From assembly GCA_017437205.1 (NCBI GenBank), contig JAFSBP010000420.1:1-7688 (forward strand): 7,688 nt of DNA, given 5' to 3'. This document shows, piece by piece, positions 1-6,743 of this stretch; position 1 is the first letter of the stretch, and each line of letters begins with the position of its first letter. This DNA is from Lachnospiraceae bacterium (GTDB lineage: Bacteria > Bacillota > Clostridia > Lachnospirales > Lachnospiraceae). Under the pieces are notes generated by a model that saw nothing but the letters and a program-made list of their open reading frames with translations, searched no databases and had not been told where the DNA came from. A program made the translations under genes and the position numbers.

Positions 1-468
1 ACTTACATCGGCTTTCCGGGGATGGGCGGTAACGGAGCGTTAATCCAGAGTAATGGGTTAAGCTTTGCTATCACCTCCCAAAGTAAATACAAGGATGGCG
101 CATGGCAGTTTATTCGGTATTTTCTCGGTGAGGAGTACCAGACATCTGTTGGTCTTCATGTCTCTGCAGCACAATTTCCGGTGAAGCTGAGCGTGCTGGA
201 GCAGCAGGCAGAAAATGCGACGAAGCCCATCTCAGCGGACGGACGTGATGAAGACGGAGTATTTACAGTGCCCGGACTTAGCAAAGCCCGTGCAGATGAG
301 TTGGTTGCGTATTTGAAGTCCTTGAATCAGACCGGAAGGATGGACTGGGAAGTATATAATATTGTCATTGAGGAGGCCGGAGCCTATTTTGCAGGCCAGA
401 AGACGGTGCAGGATGTGGCAAAGACCATCCAGGGACGTGTATGGATATATCTGGCAGAACAGCAGTGA
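1..468 (+). CDS. Extracellular solute-binding lipoprotein, C-terminal part (5' end outside the window)
   Basis: The reading frame is open from the first base and ends at the TGA at 466-468, giving the last 155 residues of a longer protein. It aligns along its length with the C-terminus of the SBP at 2588-4894: both have an IGFPG motif, a GAW-FIRYF motif (typical of ABC-type carbohydrate solute-binding proteins, SBP_bac_1/8-like), a PV-L-VLE segment, and a nearly identical last 32 residues from EEAGAYFAGQK to the terminal EQQ. A central stretch (about 195-345) is much more divergent and may contribute to ligand specificity. From the full-length paralogue, the missing N-terminal portion should carry a lipobox signal peptide and a propeller-like region. 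The protein would be anchored outside the membrane and bind a small solute, but the ligand cannot be read from sequence. The next gene begins 176 bases downstream behind its own candidate promoter, so this gene probably ends the preceding transcription unit. Confidence 0.88.
   Translation, partial: TYIGFPGMGGNGALIQSNGLSFAITSQSKYKDGAWQFIRYFLGEEYQTSVGLHVSAAQFPVKLSVLEQQAENATKPISADGRDEDGVFTVPGLSKARADELVAYLKSLNQTGRMDWEVYNIVIEEAGAYFAGQKTVQDVAKTIQGRVWIYLAEQQ
370..468 (+). repeat. Near-identical SBP 3'-end repeat, copy 1
   Basis: The last 99 bases of the gene ending at 468 match 4796-4894 at 90 of 99 positions by hand count, with no gaps. Similarity drops sharply just upstream of the shared GAGGAGGCCGGAGCC. 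The encoded tail is a conserved C-terminal segment of these binding proteins. Strong protein constraint explains part of the match, and recent duplication or gene conversion may explain the rest. Confidence 0.7.
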
Positions 469-559
469 GACGACTGTTATGAGGTGGCAGCGTGGTATAA
501 ATGCAGAGAAAAACATGGGCGACGGACAGAAAACAGGGAGATGGCGGACAAAAGCGTTT

Positions 560-588
560 TTGAATAAAAAAAATGATATACTTACAAT
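560..588 (+). promoter_or_regulatory. Candidate sigma-A-type promoter for the 645-4894 operon
   Basis: TTGAAT (560-565) and TACAAT (583-588) are separated by exactly 17 bases. They match the -35 and -10 consensus at 4/6 and 5/6 positions. An overlapping alternative -10, TATACT at 577-582, has an extended TG two bases before it (574-575) but no good -35 at normal spacing. The expected transcription start is near 595, about 50 bases before the ATG at 645. This is motif matching by eye only. Confidence 0.5.
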
Positions 589-592
589 GATC

Positions 593-611
593 TCCATGAT
601 TTTGTCATGGA
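593..611. promoter_or_regulatory. Perfect 7-bp inverted repeat at the predicted transcription start
   Basis: TCCATGA (593-599) and TCATGGA (605-611) form a perfect inverted repeat around a five-base spacer, TTTTG. It lies immediately downstream of the candidate -10 elements, where an operator or a 5'-end stabilising hairpin could sit. No run of T follows the second arm, so it does not read as an intrinsic terminator for the gene ending at 468. A short repeat like this can arise by chance; its position is the main reason for listing it. Confidence 0.4.
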
Positions 612-644
612 CTTGAAATTATTATTGAGGAGTGAGTTAGAGTA

Positions 645-1574
645 ATGGGAACAAAACGATTATTTGCGTTAGTTGTTCTTAGTGTCTTTTTACTTACCGG
701 ATGTTCCGTTTCTTTGCCTTTGGGCAAAGAAACGGAAACAATTGAATATAGTGGAGAGGTCACTGAAGAAAAATCAACGAATGAAACAATTGAAACGGTT
801 GAGTCAACTGAGGCTAATTCATCAATAGAAACGACTGAAGAAGTAATAGTATCAGATTCTCCAGAAAAGGAAGCACTTTTATCTATATTATGGGGAAAAC
901 TATTGCAGGAAATAGAAATGTCTATTCCGGGAGATGATCAGTGGACCAGAGATGGCGATGTGGAAGCTACTTTAAAGAATTATGATCTAAATACATATAA
1001 ATATCTTGTTACAGTGATTTATCCGAAAGAAAAATGGAAAAGCATAATTTGGGATTGGCCGAATTATATCACTGATGTTGCAGCGAATTATAAAGATGCG
1101 GAGCAGTATTTAGGCTACAACTATGCAGGTAAACATGATTATATGGAAAATGACGAAGAGTTGTTAGCACGAAAACAGGAGAGTGTAATACAGATTGTCG
1201 GCAAGATTAAAACTGAAGAATATGAAGACGCGGGTAAATTTGTTGATAATTTGTATCCGTATTATTATCCATATATGTGGGGGTCTGTACTTAGAGAAGC
1301 GGGTGAGCTGTTTGAAACACTTACCGAAGGCATATATGGAAGAATGATAGGGAAGGCGTATATGACGGATTTTGATTTTAACACTCTTACCGGAAAGTAT
1401 TGGATCTGTCTGGAGAATCAGACTCCCATGCAAATATCTTTAACCTTTGCAAACCGAGATTGCAAAGAATATTCAATAGCTGTTAACAAAGAAGCAGTGT
1501 TGAGTGATAGCGTATTAGAAAATGCATGGATAGGTATGGTGTTTGATTTGTCTACAAAACGGAATGCGAAGTAG
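645..1574 (+). CDS. Putative surface lipoprotein, paralogous family member A
   Basis: The 309-residue product starts with a lipoprotein signal peptide (charged MGTKR, hydrophobic core, lipobox L17-T-G-C20). A Glu/Thr/Ser-rich linker runs to about residue 75, as expected for a lipid-anchored protein crossing the wall. The remaining ~230 residues form a domain I do not recognise, shared with the proteins at 1614-2567 and 5841-6743. Shared landmarks are EKE-LL--LW near residue 75, W138-P--YI-D, MWGSVL at 211-216, FDF-TLTG--W-CL, and two cysteines (C255, C273) 17 residues apart. These are the only cysteines besides the lipobox one, so an extracytoplasmic disulfide is possible. The start follows AGGAG (628-632) at a rather long spacing of 12. 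It heads an operon with a paralogue 39 bases downstream and an SBP after that. Base composition is AT-rich compared with the SBP gene. Function is unknown; an accessory role with the SBP is inferred from context only. Confidence 0.85.
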   Translation: MGTKRLFALVVLSVFLLTGCSVSLPLGKETETIEYSGEVTEEKSTNETIETVESTEANSSIETTEEVIVSDSPEKEALLSILWGKLLQEIEMSIPGDDQWTRDGDVEATLKNYDLNTYKYLVTVIYPKEKWKSIIWDWPNYITDVAANYKDAEQYLGYNYAGKHDYMENDEELLARKQESVIQIVGKIKTEEYEDAGKFVDNLYPYYYPYMWGSVLREAGELFETLTEGIYGRMIGKAYMTDFDFNTLTGKYWICLENQTPMQISLTFANRDCKEYSIAVNKEAVLSDSVLENAWIGMVFDLSTKRNAK

Positions 1575-1613
1575 TCAGATATGCCTTATAGGGCTTAATA
1601 GTGGGAGGAAAAA

Positions 1614-2567
1614 ATGAAAAAGATTAAGTGGATTGTTTTATGTTTGATATTTATTGTACAACTATGTGGCTGCTCAGTTTTTTCTCAGAATGCAGACAGC
1701 GAATCCGTTATCGGTTCATCTGAGAATGAAACGGTAAGCGATGAAGTGGATGCTTCTAAGGGAGAGGAAACAACTGAAGAACCGGAAGAAACTGAATCAC
1801 CGTCAACAGAAGGTGTGACGACAGAAAAATTGATTGCTGATTCTGTTGAAAAAGAGTATTTGTTAAAGGTTCTGTGGGGAAAGATGCTTCAGCAATTTGA
1901 TGGAATGGCACCAAATGTAGGAGACAGCACAGACTGGAGCAGAACTTATGAGGCGGAGGTTCATCTTCACGATTTTTCACTTGACACATTTAAGTACGGA
2001 ATACACCTCATTTATCCAGAATCAATCATGGCTTCGTATATCTATTATTGGCCAGACTATATTACCGACGTGAGAGTAGCCTATCGGGAGGCGGATGAGA
2101 AGCTGCAGCCGATACTGGATGAAAAGATGGAATATATAGAAGGCAGTTCATGGATTACATCGGCCAGAGAGCAGAGCGAACTGCATGTTAGCGGTAAAGT
2201 GACCAACATTTCCTATGAACAGGCAGATTTGTTCATTGAAGGAATCAAGCCTTATACTGCATATATGATGTGGGGATCTGTTTTGCAGGTAGCAGGCGAT
2301 CTGTACGAGCAAAACAATGGTACGATTTTGGGAAACTTATCCGGAAAAGCGGTGATGACAGCGTTCGATTTTGATACGGTCACCGGAACCTACTGGATCT
2401 GCCTGACGGGAGAGGAACCGATACAGGTGGTTGTGGATTTTGTAAGCTTAGACTGTGGTGTATATACATCAGAGATCAATTCGACGGCGATGTTTAATGA
2501 GGCAGAGCTGGAGTCTGCTTGGATCGGTATCGAGTTTGATCTGTGTACAACACAGACGTTAAAATAA
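1614..2567 (+). CDS. Putative surface lipoprotein, paralogous family member B
   Basis: The 317-residue product begins MKKIK followed by a hydrophobic core and a lipobox L17-C18-G-C20. The cysteine at the -2 site is less usual than Ala/Ser but tolerable. An acidic Ser/Thr/Glu linker reaches about residue 78. The C-terminal domain is homologous to the genes at 645 and 5841: VEKE-LL-VLW, W146-P-YITD, MWGSVL at 219-224, FDFDT-TG-YWICL, DCGVY, and AWIG--FDL near the end. The invariant cysteine pair is C263/C281, again 17 residues apart. GGGAGG at 1603-1608, five bases from the ATG, fixes the start. It lies 39 bases after its paralogue and 20 bases before the SBP start, with no promoter or terminator seen between, so the three are probably co-transcribed. 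Adjacency to member A suggests local duplication followed by strong divergence. No enzyme motif is visible and function is unknown. Confidence 0.87.
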   Translation: MKKIKWIVLCLIFIVQLCGCSVFSQNADSESVIGSSENETVSDEVDASKGEETTEEPEETESPSTEGVTTEKLIADSVEKEYLLKVLWGKMLQQFDGMAPNVGDSTDWSRTYEAEVHLHDFSLDTFKYGIHLIYPESIMASYIYYWPDYITDVRVAYREADEKLQPILDEKMEYIEGSSWITSAREQSELHVSGKVTNISYEQADLFIEGIKPYTAYMMWGSVLQVAGDLYEQNNGTILGNLSGKAVMTAFDFDTVTGTYWICLTGEEPIQVVVDFVSLDCGVYTSEINSTAMFNEAELESAWIGIEFDLCTTQTLK

Positions 2568-2587
2568 TGACTTTGCGGAGGAAAATG

Positions 2588-4894
2588 ATGTTAAAGCGGA
2601 CAATACAAAGAGTAGTTGCAGTAGTGCTGGCAGTAATGCTGTTTATGTTATCGGGATGCGCTGCGCCGGATAAGAGTAGCGAAGCGGGAACTGACAACAC
2701 ATTGGAGGAACAAACTTCAGAAAAACCGATCGGCTCCGGCGAGTGGATAGAAATCGATACGGAACTGGTTTATGACAGCAGGGAGATTTCTGAGGAGATT
2801 CCTCTGGACTATGTTTATGATGCTGCTGTCAACGGCGAATGGCTGTATGTGTATGGATATACATCAAAGCATGCGGAGGACGATTCCACGGATATCTGGC
2901 GTGATGTACAGGTAGTCAGTCTGCACCGGAGAAAAAACGAGGTTAATCCGGTTTTTTCCTACCGGGAGATAGAGACGCTGGGAGGCAGTATTTCCTATGA
3001 GTCTGGGAGAAAAATCAGTGTGGAGGAGATGACGGTAACCGAAGGTGGGGAAGTGCTTCTTGTGACGAAGGAAAGCGAAAACGGAGAGGAAGGGTATTAT
3101 CTCAGATGGCTGACACCGGAGGGAACAGAGCGCTGGTCACAGCGGGTGGAGAGCGACAGCCGCGTGAATGCCCCGGTACTGCAGGGCGAACAAGTTTGTG
3201 TTCCGGCAGGGAATCAGATATTCATCTATGACAGAGAGGGAGTTCTGCTCAGACAACTGACTTTGGAGGAGTTTCCGGAGGACATGGACACGTCCAATCT
3301 GTATCCGGAGATTGAAGCGATCACGGTAGCGGGGGACGGAACCGTATACGTCTCTTTTTTGGGCAATGGGTTTTCTTACCGATATGTTCTTACCTGCGAC
3401 TTCAAGACGGGAAAGATGGGGAGTTGGGAAAAAACCTCCGGAGTGTCCACGGCCGAGATGATTGGCGGAGACGGTGGAAAGTTTGACTTTTTGTTTAAGG
3501 ATATAGACGGAATCTACGGCTGGAATTATGGGGACGAAAAGAAAACCAAACTGGTCGATTTTATGGATTCTGCATTGATCCGTGAGGATATTTACCGCCT
3601 GCACGCTGTTTCTGAGGACAGCTATCTGATGATCTATCCGGGAGAAGATGGCAGGCCTGCCATTTATGAATTGACAAAAACTGATCCCGACACAGCAAAG
3701 ACACGCCAAATGATCGTACTTGGCTTGTTTTCCCCGGGGGACAACTATGTCGAACAGATCGTGAGGTTTAACCGAAACAGTGACAGGTACGTGATCAAGG
3801 TGGCGGATTACACGAAATACAACGATCCGGCGACACAGCTTAATCTGGATATTGCCGCGGGAAATATCCCAGACATTATCTACGCCGGTTCGAATGCGAA
3901 GGTTCCCTTTGATGATTACGCAAGAGCCGGATTTTTGGAGGATATCAAGCCCTGGTTTGAGGCGGATAGTGAGTTAAAACCGGGCGATTTTTTAACAAAC
4001 GTGTTTGATGCAATGGGGCTTGACGGGCATTGGTATCAGATGGCGACGGCAATCGAGATTTATTCCTATATCGGAAGCAATGCAGTATTCGCAGATGATC
4101 AGTCTTGGAATCTTGAAGATTATAAAGACTTGGAAACAAAAAATAAAGGTGTGACGGTGCTGCGGGGAATAAGAGATGATATTCTGAGGGATGCACTTGT
4201 CTTCCGATGGGAGCAGTTTGTTGACGAGAATAACGGAACCTGCAGCTTTGATTCCGCAGAATTTATTGAACTGCTTGAGTGGATAAACACGTTCCCGGAA
4301 GAACTTCCCACCTTTGATGTAAATCAGGTACGGAACGGAAAGGTCTATGCAATGAAGACTTCATTCAGTGACTTTAGCAGTTTCAATACAAATTTAGACC
4401 GTCTGTACCGGCAGGAAGCAGAATTTATCGGATTTCCGGGATCTGAGGACATGGGCGGAATGTTTAAGGCTCGCGGGATATCACTGGCGATGTCAGCAAA
4501 GAGCAAATGCAAGGAAGGTGCATGGGAGTTTATCCGATACTTCTTTACCGACGAGTATCAGATTGATAAGCTGTCCCATGTCAGCGATCAGCTTCCCGTC
4601 AACTTGAATGTGTTAGAAATTCTCGCAGACAAAGCGATGAACCCGGTGTTTGGAATTTGGGATTCATATCGCCTGAACGGAAAAGAAGTGACAGTGGCAC
4701 CGCCGACGGAGGAAAAAATCAGCACGTGGATGGACTATTTGAAGAGCATTACCCGCGCAGATACGGTAGACGATGAGGTTTACAACGTCATTGTTGAGGA
4801 GGCCGGAGCCTATTTCGCCGGACAGAAGTCTGTACAGGATGTGGCAAAGACCATCCAGGGGCGTGTATGGATCTATCTGGCAGAACAGCAGTAA
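2588..4894 (+). CDS. Lipoprotein with propeller-like N-terminal half and C-terminal extracellular solute-binding domain
   Basis: The 768-residue product has a lipoprotein signal peptide with lipobox L21-S-G-C24. Residues ~50-370 are rich in short beta-strand-like repeats: strand, turn with Asp/Gly, strand, for example around 175-225 (TPEGTERW, APVLQGEQVCVPAGNQIFIYD) and a DGTVYVSFLGNG stretch. This resembles PQQ/WD-type propeller blades, though I cannot count blades. From about residue 375 (QMIVLGLF) an SBP_bac_1/8-like domain begins, with the hallmark DIAAGNIPDIIY (421-432), D-YARAGFLEDI-P near 443, a GAW-FIRYF motif, and a C-terminal tail from residue 737 nearly identical to that at 370-468. 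It is about 300 residues longer than ordinary carbohydrate SBPs because of the N-terminal half. The start at 2588 is preferred because GGAGG (2577-2581) lies six bases upstream; ATG 2585 is only three bases away. The protein likely binds an oligosaccharide or similar solute at the cell surface; the ligand is unknown. No permease gene follows. Confidence 0.88.
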   Translation: MLKRTIQRVVAVVLAVMLFMLSGCAAPDKSSEAGTDNTLEEQTSEKPIGSGEWIEIDTELVYDSREISEEIPLDYVYDAAVNGEWLYVYGYTSKHAEDDSTDIWRDVQVVSLHRRKNEVNPVFSYREIETLGGSISYESGRKISVEEMTVTEGGEVLLVTKESENGEEGYYLRWLTPEGTERWSQRVESDSRVNAPVLQGEQVCVPAGNQIFIYDREGVLLRQLTLEEFPEDMDTSNLYPEIEAITVAGDGTVYVSFLGNGFSYRYVLTCDFKTGKMGSWEKTSGVSTAEMIGGDGGKFDFLFKDIDGIYGWNYGDEKKTKLVDFMDSALIREDIYRLHAVSEDSYLMIYPGEDGRPAIYELTKTDPDTAKTRQMIVLGLFSPGDNYVEQIVRFNRNSDRYVIKVADYTKYNDPATQLNLDIAAGNIPDIIYAGSNAKVPFDDYARAGFLEDIKPWFEADSELKPGDFLTNVFDAMGLDGHWYQMATAIEIYSYIGSNAVFADDQSWNLEDYKDLETKNKGVTVLRGIRDDILRDALVFRWEQFVDENNGTCSFDSAEFIELLEWINTFPEELPTFDVNQVRNGKVYAMKTSFSDFSSFNTNLDRLYRQEAEFIGFPGSEDMGGMFKARGISLAMSAKSKCKEGAWEFIRYFFTDEYQIDKLSHVSDQLPVNLNVLEILADKAMNPVFGIWDSYRLNGKEVTVAPPTEEKISTWMDYLKSITRADTVDDEVYNVIVEEAGAYFAGQKSVQDVAKTIQGRVWIYLAEQQ
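4796..4894 (+). repeat. Near-identical SBP 3'-end repeat, copy 2
   Basis: This is the second copy of the 99-base repeat at 370-468, in the same orientation and reading frame. It contains a long identical run through GTGGCAAAGACCATCCAGGG and the same final codons CTGGCAGAACAGCAG before different stop codons (TGA in copy 1, TAA here). The nine differences are mostly at third codon positions, apart from one cluster that changes Thr to Ser. Confidence 0.7.
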
Positions 4895-4940
4895 CGAATC
4901 TAGGATAAAATAATGAAATGTTCCTAAACAAAATGTAAAG

Positions 4941-4979
4941 GTTAAGTAGATATGCAAAAATTATGCAGGTTTACTTAAT
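4941..4979. promoter_or_regulatory. Long imperfect hairpin / dyad in the intergenic region
   Basis: GTTAAGTAGAT (4941-4951) can pair with GTTTACTTAAT (4969-4979) as 11 pairs, three of them G-U, around a perfect core of TTAAGTA with TACTTAA. After one mismatch, an inner TGCA/TGCA stem (4953-4956 with 4964-4967) closes a seven-base loop. The right arm overlaps the candidate -35 of the next promoter. No T-run follows, which argues against a standard terminator. An operator for a dimeric regulator or an RNA hairpin ending the upstream operon are both possible. Confidence 0.5.
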
Positions 4980-4998
4980 GGATCAGAGACTTTATACT
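4970..4998 (+). promoter_or_regulatory. Candidate promoter for the 5084 operon
   Basis: TTTACT (4970-4975) and TATACT (4993-4998) are spaced by 17 bases, matching the sigma-A -35 at 4/6 and the -10 at 5/6. The predicted start near 5005 would leave a leader of roughly 80 bases before the ATG at 5084. The -35 lies inside the right arm of the 4941-4979 dyad, so a protein bound there could block the promoter. Assigned by eye; no experimental support. Confidence 0.45.
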
Positions 4999-5083
4999 AA
5001 AATATAAATTGACGTAAAAGGATACTATTTTCAGAATGAAGTCGAATTCTTCGTCAAAAATATTACATTTTGGAGGGAAAGAA

Positions 5084-5824
5084 ATGAAGAGATTTGTTGT
5101 GATGATGTTGGTTAGCATAATGCTGGTAGTGACGGCAATGCCAACAATGAAAGCTAAGGCTGCATCGACAGCTGATGAATGGTATAACATTACCATGGCT
5201 TCTATGAGAGCCAAAGTAGTAAATGGTACGGATGGGAATGACATTGCTTATTCAGCAACCTGGTATAGTGGGTTAAGTGAAGTTGAGGTGTTGGCAAGAC
5301 TGCTTTATGCGGAAGCACCTTGGTGGATAGCGGACAAAAAATGCGTAGCGATGGTACTTTGGAATAGAGTACAAGTTGGATGGTATGCTTCCACATTATA
5401 TGGTGTAGCCGTACAAAATGGACAATTTGCAACGATTACTGGAAGTGTCAATGAGACAGCTGGTGCACGGATAGTTGATATTGAGTCGGCATCATGGCAA
5501 AATGCATTGCGATATGCATGTACGATATATGTTACAGGAACAACAAATCCTAAATGGGCGTTGGGAATTTCGGAATTTTCTTATCAGAGAGATTTTCGGT
5601 CATTCCTCAGTTTTAATGGAAAAGCCTACGATTTAAGTGGCGAGCCGCATATTAATATAGATGGAACAGAATATGGTATATATGATATTTATATTCCTGT
5701 GCATGGGTATTTTGAAACTGTGGCAGAAGCTGTGAATCAGTATCTTTCGCCTTCAAACGCAGAGAATAATCTTCCCTACTATGCAGACGGAGAAGGAGTA
5801 AACATTTATTTTGGACTAGAATGA
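5084..5824 (+). CDS. Secreted SleB-like cell-wall hydrolase (Hydrolase_2 family, divergent)
   Basis: The 246-residue product has a classical Sec signal peptide (MKRF, hydrophobic core, probable cleavage after A24-K-A26) and no lipobox cysteine, so it should be released or wall-associated rather than lipid-anchored. Residues 66-115 read EVEVLARLLYAEA...VAMVLWNRV...STLYGVAVQNGQF. This matches the SleB/CwlJ pattern LA-L-YAEA...VA-V--NRV...-YGV----GQF, in which the Glu of YAEA (E77 here) is the conserved, probably catalytic, acid. These enzymes cleave peptidoglycan, in the best-known cases spore cortex. The usual Arg/Gly after YAEA is replaced by P-W-W and the usual C-terminal FYNP-like motif is not obvious, so it is a divergent member. 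There is no SH3, LysM or peptidoglycan-binding domain. GGAGGG at 5072-5077 supports ATG 5084 over the in-frame ATG at 5036, which would put a polar extension before the signal peptide. It heads the second operon, 16 bases before the next lipoprotein gene. Confidence 0.8.
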   Translation: MKRFVVMMLVSIMLVVTAMPTMKAKAASTADEWYNITMASMRAKVVNGTDGNDIAYSATWYSGLSEVEVLARLLYAEAPWWIADKKCVAMVLWNRVQVGWYASTLYGVAVQNGQFATITGSVNETAGARIVDIESASWQNALRYACTIYVTGTTNPKWALGISEFSYQRDFRSFLSFNGKAYDLSGEPHINIDGTEYGIYDIYIPVHGYFETVAEAVNQYLSPSNAENNLPYYADGEGVNIYFGLE

Positions 5825-5840
5825 ATTCTTGAGGTGGACA

Positions 5841-6743
5841 ATGAAAAGAAATAATCCGTTCCAAGCCATAATTCTGGCAGTGATTATGGCTTTAACAGGA
5901 TGCTCTGCGGTCAACCCGAAAGAGGAAACGTCAATACTGGATTTGTCATCGTCAGAATCATTCAATGCTAATGAGGAAACAGAAACAGTGGGATTGACTG
6001 GGGAGATTGAAACTGAATCGGGGGAAGAGAAGGAAAAACTGTTGCTGACGTTGTGGTGTATGGCATTGCAATATTTAGAAGGTATGGGATTACGTGATGA
6101 AAATCAAGAGAACCGCTGGCGTGGACAGTATGAAGTGGAGGTCTGTCTAAGGGACTTTTCATTAAAGGAAGAAATGTATCGGATGGATTTTGCGTATCCC
6201 AAAGTGGGAAAATGTTCATACACTTTTTGGTGGCCTGAGTACATTTCTGACAGATCGATTTATTATGATACGGCGGATAAATATCTTCAATCGGTGTATA
6301 ATGGCGAATCGATATATTCAAGCATAACAGAAGCACGCAGAGAGAGTATACTGCAGATTGTCGGACAGGTGTTAAATGAGGCGTATGAACAGGCGGACCG
6401 GTTTCTGGATAATGTTTATCCGTACACGTACCATATGCTCTGGGGTTCTGTGTTGGAGATGGCAGGACGATTGTATCAAGAAAATACAGGAGGAATTGTG
6501 GGATGCTTTGCAGGACAGGCATACTTGATGGAATTTGATTTTCAGACACTCACCGGAATTTTTTGGGTTTGCTTGGAAAATGAAACGCCGGTTCACATAA
6601 CGATGAAATTTACCAATCAGGATTGTGGAGTATATACATTCCAGATTAATGATACGCGTTTGGTTGAAAATGAGTTGAGCAATGCATGGCTGGGATTAAA
6701 ATTCGATTTGGAAACATCATTGACAACGGGGGACTTGAGATGA
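5841..6743 (+). CDS. Putative surface lipoprotein, paralogous family member C
   Basis: The 300-residue product starts MKRNN, then a hydrophobic stretch and lipobox L18-T-G-C21, followed by a short Glu/Ser/Thr-rich linker to about residue 60. The rest is homologous to the proteins at 645-1574 and 1614-2567: EEKEKLLLTLW, W131-PEYISD, SILQIVGQV, a DNVYPY segment, LWGSVL at 200-205 (Leu replacing Met), FDFQTLTG, and DCGVY. C244 and C262 keep the family's 17-residue spacing; this member carries additional cysteines elsewhere. The start at 5841 is chosen because GAGG (5831-5834) lies six bases upstream and the signal peptide begins there; an in-frame TTG at 5829 lies inside that binding site. It follows the hydrolase gene by 16 bases and overlaps the next gene by ATGA at 6740-6743, which implies translational coupling to the SBP. 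Family function is not known to me. Confidence 0.87.
   Translation: MKRNNPFQAIILAVIMALTGCSAVNPKEETSILDLSSSESFNANEETETVGLTGEIETESGEEKEKLLLTLWCMALQYLEGMGLRDENQENRWRGQYEVEVCLRDFSLKEEMYRMDFAYPKVGKCSYTFWWPEYISDRSIYYDTADKYLQSVYNGESIYSSITEARRESILQIVGQVLNEAYEQADRFLDNVYPYTYHMLWGSVLEMAGRLYQENTGGIVGCFAGQAYLMEFDFQTLTGIFWVCLENETPVHITMKFTNQDCGVYTFQINDTRLVENELSNAWLGLKFDLETSLTTGDLR

Noticed and set aside
362..616. 84-residue + strand frame overlapping the end of the first SBP and the following gap
   Set aside because: Its first part is an out-of-frame reading of the conserved SBP tail and the rest runs through the candidate promoter; no good ribosome binding site.
469..644. Intrinsic terminator after the first SBP gene
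   Set aside because: No GC-rich stem followed by a T-run was found; the only clear hairpin (593-611) has no T tail and lies after the candidate promoter.
1584..1595. Small hairpin GCCTTATAGGGC between lipoproteins A and B
   Set aside because: The stem is only about four pairs with one wobble and lacks a T-run; likely chance.
2543..2587. Upstream GTG/ATG starts (2543, 2567, 2585) for the SBP at 2588
   Set aside because: The first two lie within the preceding gene's end without a binding site, and 2585 is only three bases from GGAGG; 2588 has proper spacing and gives a clean signal peptide.
3137..3709. 190-residue open frame on the minus strand inside the SBP gene
   Set aside because: It lies wholly antisense to a well-supported gene with clear homology, and its translation shows no domain pattern.
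5009..5028. TTGACG at 5009-5014 with TACTAT at 5023-5028 as a promoter
   Set aside because: The spacer would be only 8 bases, far too short; no acceptable -10 is found at 16-18 bases.
5968..6549. 193-residue open frame on the minus strand inside lipoprotein C
   Set aside because: It is antisense to a gene with two paralogues in the window; the Pro/Ser/His/Thr-rich composition is typical of a shadow frame.
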